Source: Homarus americanus
Lineage: Eukaryota; Arthropoda; Malacostraca; Decapoda; Nephropidae
Direction: 5' to 3'
Assembly (NCBI RefSeq): GCF_018991925.1
Contig: NW_024736071.1
Span: forward strand, 13,851,442 to 13,915,441
DNA: 64,000 nt
Shown here: positions 62,237 through 64,000 of the stretch, piece after piece
Numbering within the stretch: position 1 is the stretch's first letter
Layout of the letters: the number at the start of each line of letters is the position of its first letter
Translations under genes and position numbers: made by a program
Notes under the pieces: generated by a model
The model's input: the letters and a program-made list of their open reading frames with translations, nothing else
Databases searched by the model: none
Told to the model about the DNA's origin: nothing

Positions 62237-63406
62237 TATAGGACTCTATACCTGTGAGTGTTAATCACATGTCTGTTAGCGTGTGTCGGCAGCACCAGCT
62301 TTCTCACAAGTGTTCATCCGAGTTTTATATTGTTTCATATTCATTATTTTATTTTTGACCATAAATTCAATAAAAATAGAATTCATTGGATGGAAAGGTC
62401 AATGATAATTAAATAATTAGGTTTTTTTCATATTTTTATTAGTTTTCTTTGAGAATACAGGGAGTTCTGCTATAACGTGTGTTTTGACAACGCGAATTGG
62501 CTCTAACGCAATTGATGAATAGAGGAACAATATTTGTAAAACGCGAACGCGTTTGCTCTAACGCGATTCCACTCGAACGGTTGTTGTGGCTTGGCGCGGG
62601 GTTATGCAGTGTTTACAGTTCATGTTCGACATCACATGTTCAATTGATTAATGTGTTTTGCTTGTGAACAATTGCAGAAATAATTTACCGTATATCTCGG
62701 CCTATAAGAAGGAATTTGAACCATAAAAAAATTAGCCCAAAGTTAGGGGGTCGTCTTAGGCACCAGATATAAAATTCTTACCTCTTAAATATTGCGGTTT
62801 AGCGTGTCAAGAGTGGTGATGGAAACATCGTAAACCACTCACAAGGTCCTACCACTAATTATTTTATACTGAAACTTACGTTTGGGAAGCTGGATTAAAA
62901 TGAAGATAACCGGTATATTAAAATAATAAAAATGTACTATAAACCAGTCTAACATACCGTAAAAGAACAATATACCCAGGTAATAAACATAGCTGCTATC
63001 ATCCCCCCCCCCCCATGTGCCAGTGACAAGAAAGGGAAAGTGACCTTGACTGTGACCGCCTGTGGCTATTTTTAGCTGTCCTTGTGTTCGGAAGTGGTCA
63101 GTAATGCATATCTGTATATTTACTGATGATAATACTTATCTCCAATAAATAATTCATTTAAAAATTATTTTTTTACAAAGAATATTCAGTAAATGACTGC
63201 GTTAATTCTTGAAACTACCAACAGTGGTAAATTTAGGATATAAATGATGAACAGAAGTCACGTCATGGATTCAGAGTTTGGTCCTTAATGATCACCATAA
63301 ATGTCTGGTCAACTTCACCTACCAGGTATAATGGTAGCCTCCTTTTTTCGCGAAACAAGTATATAAATTAAAGAAATACTTGCAGTGTGTTTAACATATT
63401 ACAGTA
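62237..63406. other. intergenic with two possible MITE starts
   Basis: CAGGGAGTTCTGCTATAACG at 62458 follows TA and is a likely left terminus; its partner is not in view. TTACCGTATATCTCGGCCTA at 62684 resembles 39912. No coding recognised. Confidence 0.4.
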
Positions 63407-63730
63407 CACCTAGACCCCGACTTACGACTACGTGGACTTACGACCGTCGGGACTTACGACCGCCTCAGATATAGATAAAAAAATAAAATAAATAAATAAA
63501 ATAAAAATTTAAATGACACACGCATTTTCTATACCGAAACGTTTCCAGTTAATGTAGTCTCCATGTATAATTAGAAAATTATGGGGGCCCCATGTGCATT
63601 CAGCTGACTACATTAAAGGGTAAGTGCTCAGTCACACTGTATCCATTCCTTATTATTTATTACTTTCACTGTACTGTATCCATTCATCATTATTCATTAC
63701 TTTTACTGTACTGTATTTCATTGAAGATTT

Positions 63731-63762
<32 letters not shown>

Positions 63763-63860
63763 ATCTATGTCGGACTTACGACCATGTCGGACTTACGACC
63801 ATGTCGGACTTACGACCTGGATTTGGGTCCCTAACCCCATCGTAAGTCAGGGTCTAGGTG
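63407..63860. mobile_element. T2-related MITE (454 bp)
   Basis: Left end CACCTAGACCCCGACTTACG; right end, inverted, CACCTAGACCCTGACTTACG. TA at 63405-63406 and 63861-63862. Inside, GTCGGACTTACGACCAT is repeated in tandem (63768-63815), and the region around 63545-63720 is the reverse complement of the T2 3' part near 12660-12830. Confidence 0.88.
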
Positions 63861-64000
63861 TATATTATAAATAAATAAACAAATAAATCGGCAAATCTAT
63901 TTCAAGTAAATGGAAATATTTTACTCACACCAACACTAGTTCCAGTTAAATAACTGCCGCTTAAGTGAGTCACTAGTGTACACCAGCCGGTAAAATTTGA
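63861..64000. other. right edge of window, nothing recognised
   Basis: AT-rich sequence without termini or coding. Confidence 0.5.

Noticed and set aside
45387..64000. PAZ, MID or PIWI exons of the piwi gene
   Set aside because: I looked for blocks with splice borders and the expected conserved residues and found none; they probably lie beyond 64000.

Overview
This window is animal genomic DNA, most likely from an arthropod and probably a decapod crustacean. That placement is inferred from the mix of repeats (very many TA-targeted pogo/Tigger elements and MITEs, a Penelope-like element with a GIY-YIG domain, DIRS, CR1-like LINEs, long TA microsatellites) and from the host gene; no sequence search was possible. 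Almost every long reading frame belongs to a mobile element. The exception is a host gene that is split into short exons and hides among the repeats.

Host gene: five exons on the + strand (31036-31177, 33222-33335, 35841-35934, 39064-39184, 45181-45386) join in phase at GT/AG borders and encode the N-terminal part of a Piwi-clade Argonaute. The first exon(s) and the PAZ-MID-PIWI part are not seen in the window. The introns hold a LINE, a probable solo LTR, a tRNA-derived SINE, several MITEs and an autonomous-type Tigger element. A gene of the transposon-silencing pathway is therefore embedded in the kind of sequence that pathway silences.

Left part (1-19250): a MITE relic with tandem hairpin units, a (TA)n tract, a piggyBac element with an intact transposase frame, a Tigger copy (family T2) broken by both the piggyBac and a hAT-like element, a TA MITE, an RNase H-type LINE fragment, an internally deleted DIRS element, a T3 MITE holding a nearly intact T2 Tigger, and an unclassified DNA transposon split by a CR1-like LINE.

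Middle (19668-31035): a 1.1-kb-arm inverted repeat interrupted by a complete but inactivated Ty3/Gypsy element (LTRs 20692-20957 and 26017-26333, TSD GATAC), then a Penelope-like 3' end, a Tc1-like transposon and another Tigger fragment, all on the minus strand.

Right part (40269-64000): three long T1 Tigger copies (42 kb with an intact frame, 53-56 kb and 58-60.6 kb broken), a second DIRS copy on the minus strand, and a series of MITEs with TA target duplications. Three insertions have a matching empty site elsewhere in the window, which confirms their borders.

Family labels used here: T1 has termini like CAGTTAACCCTCACTTTACG; T2 like CAGATAGACCCCGACTTACG; T3 like CAGTGGTCCTTCGGTTAAC.
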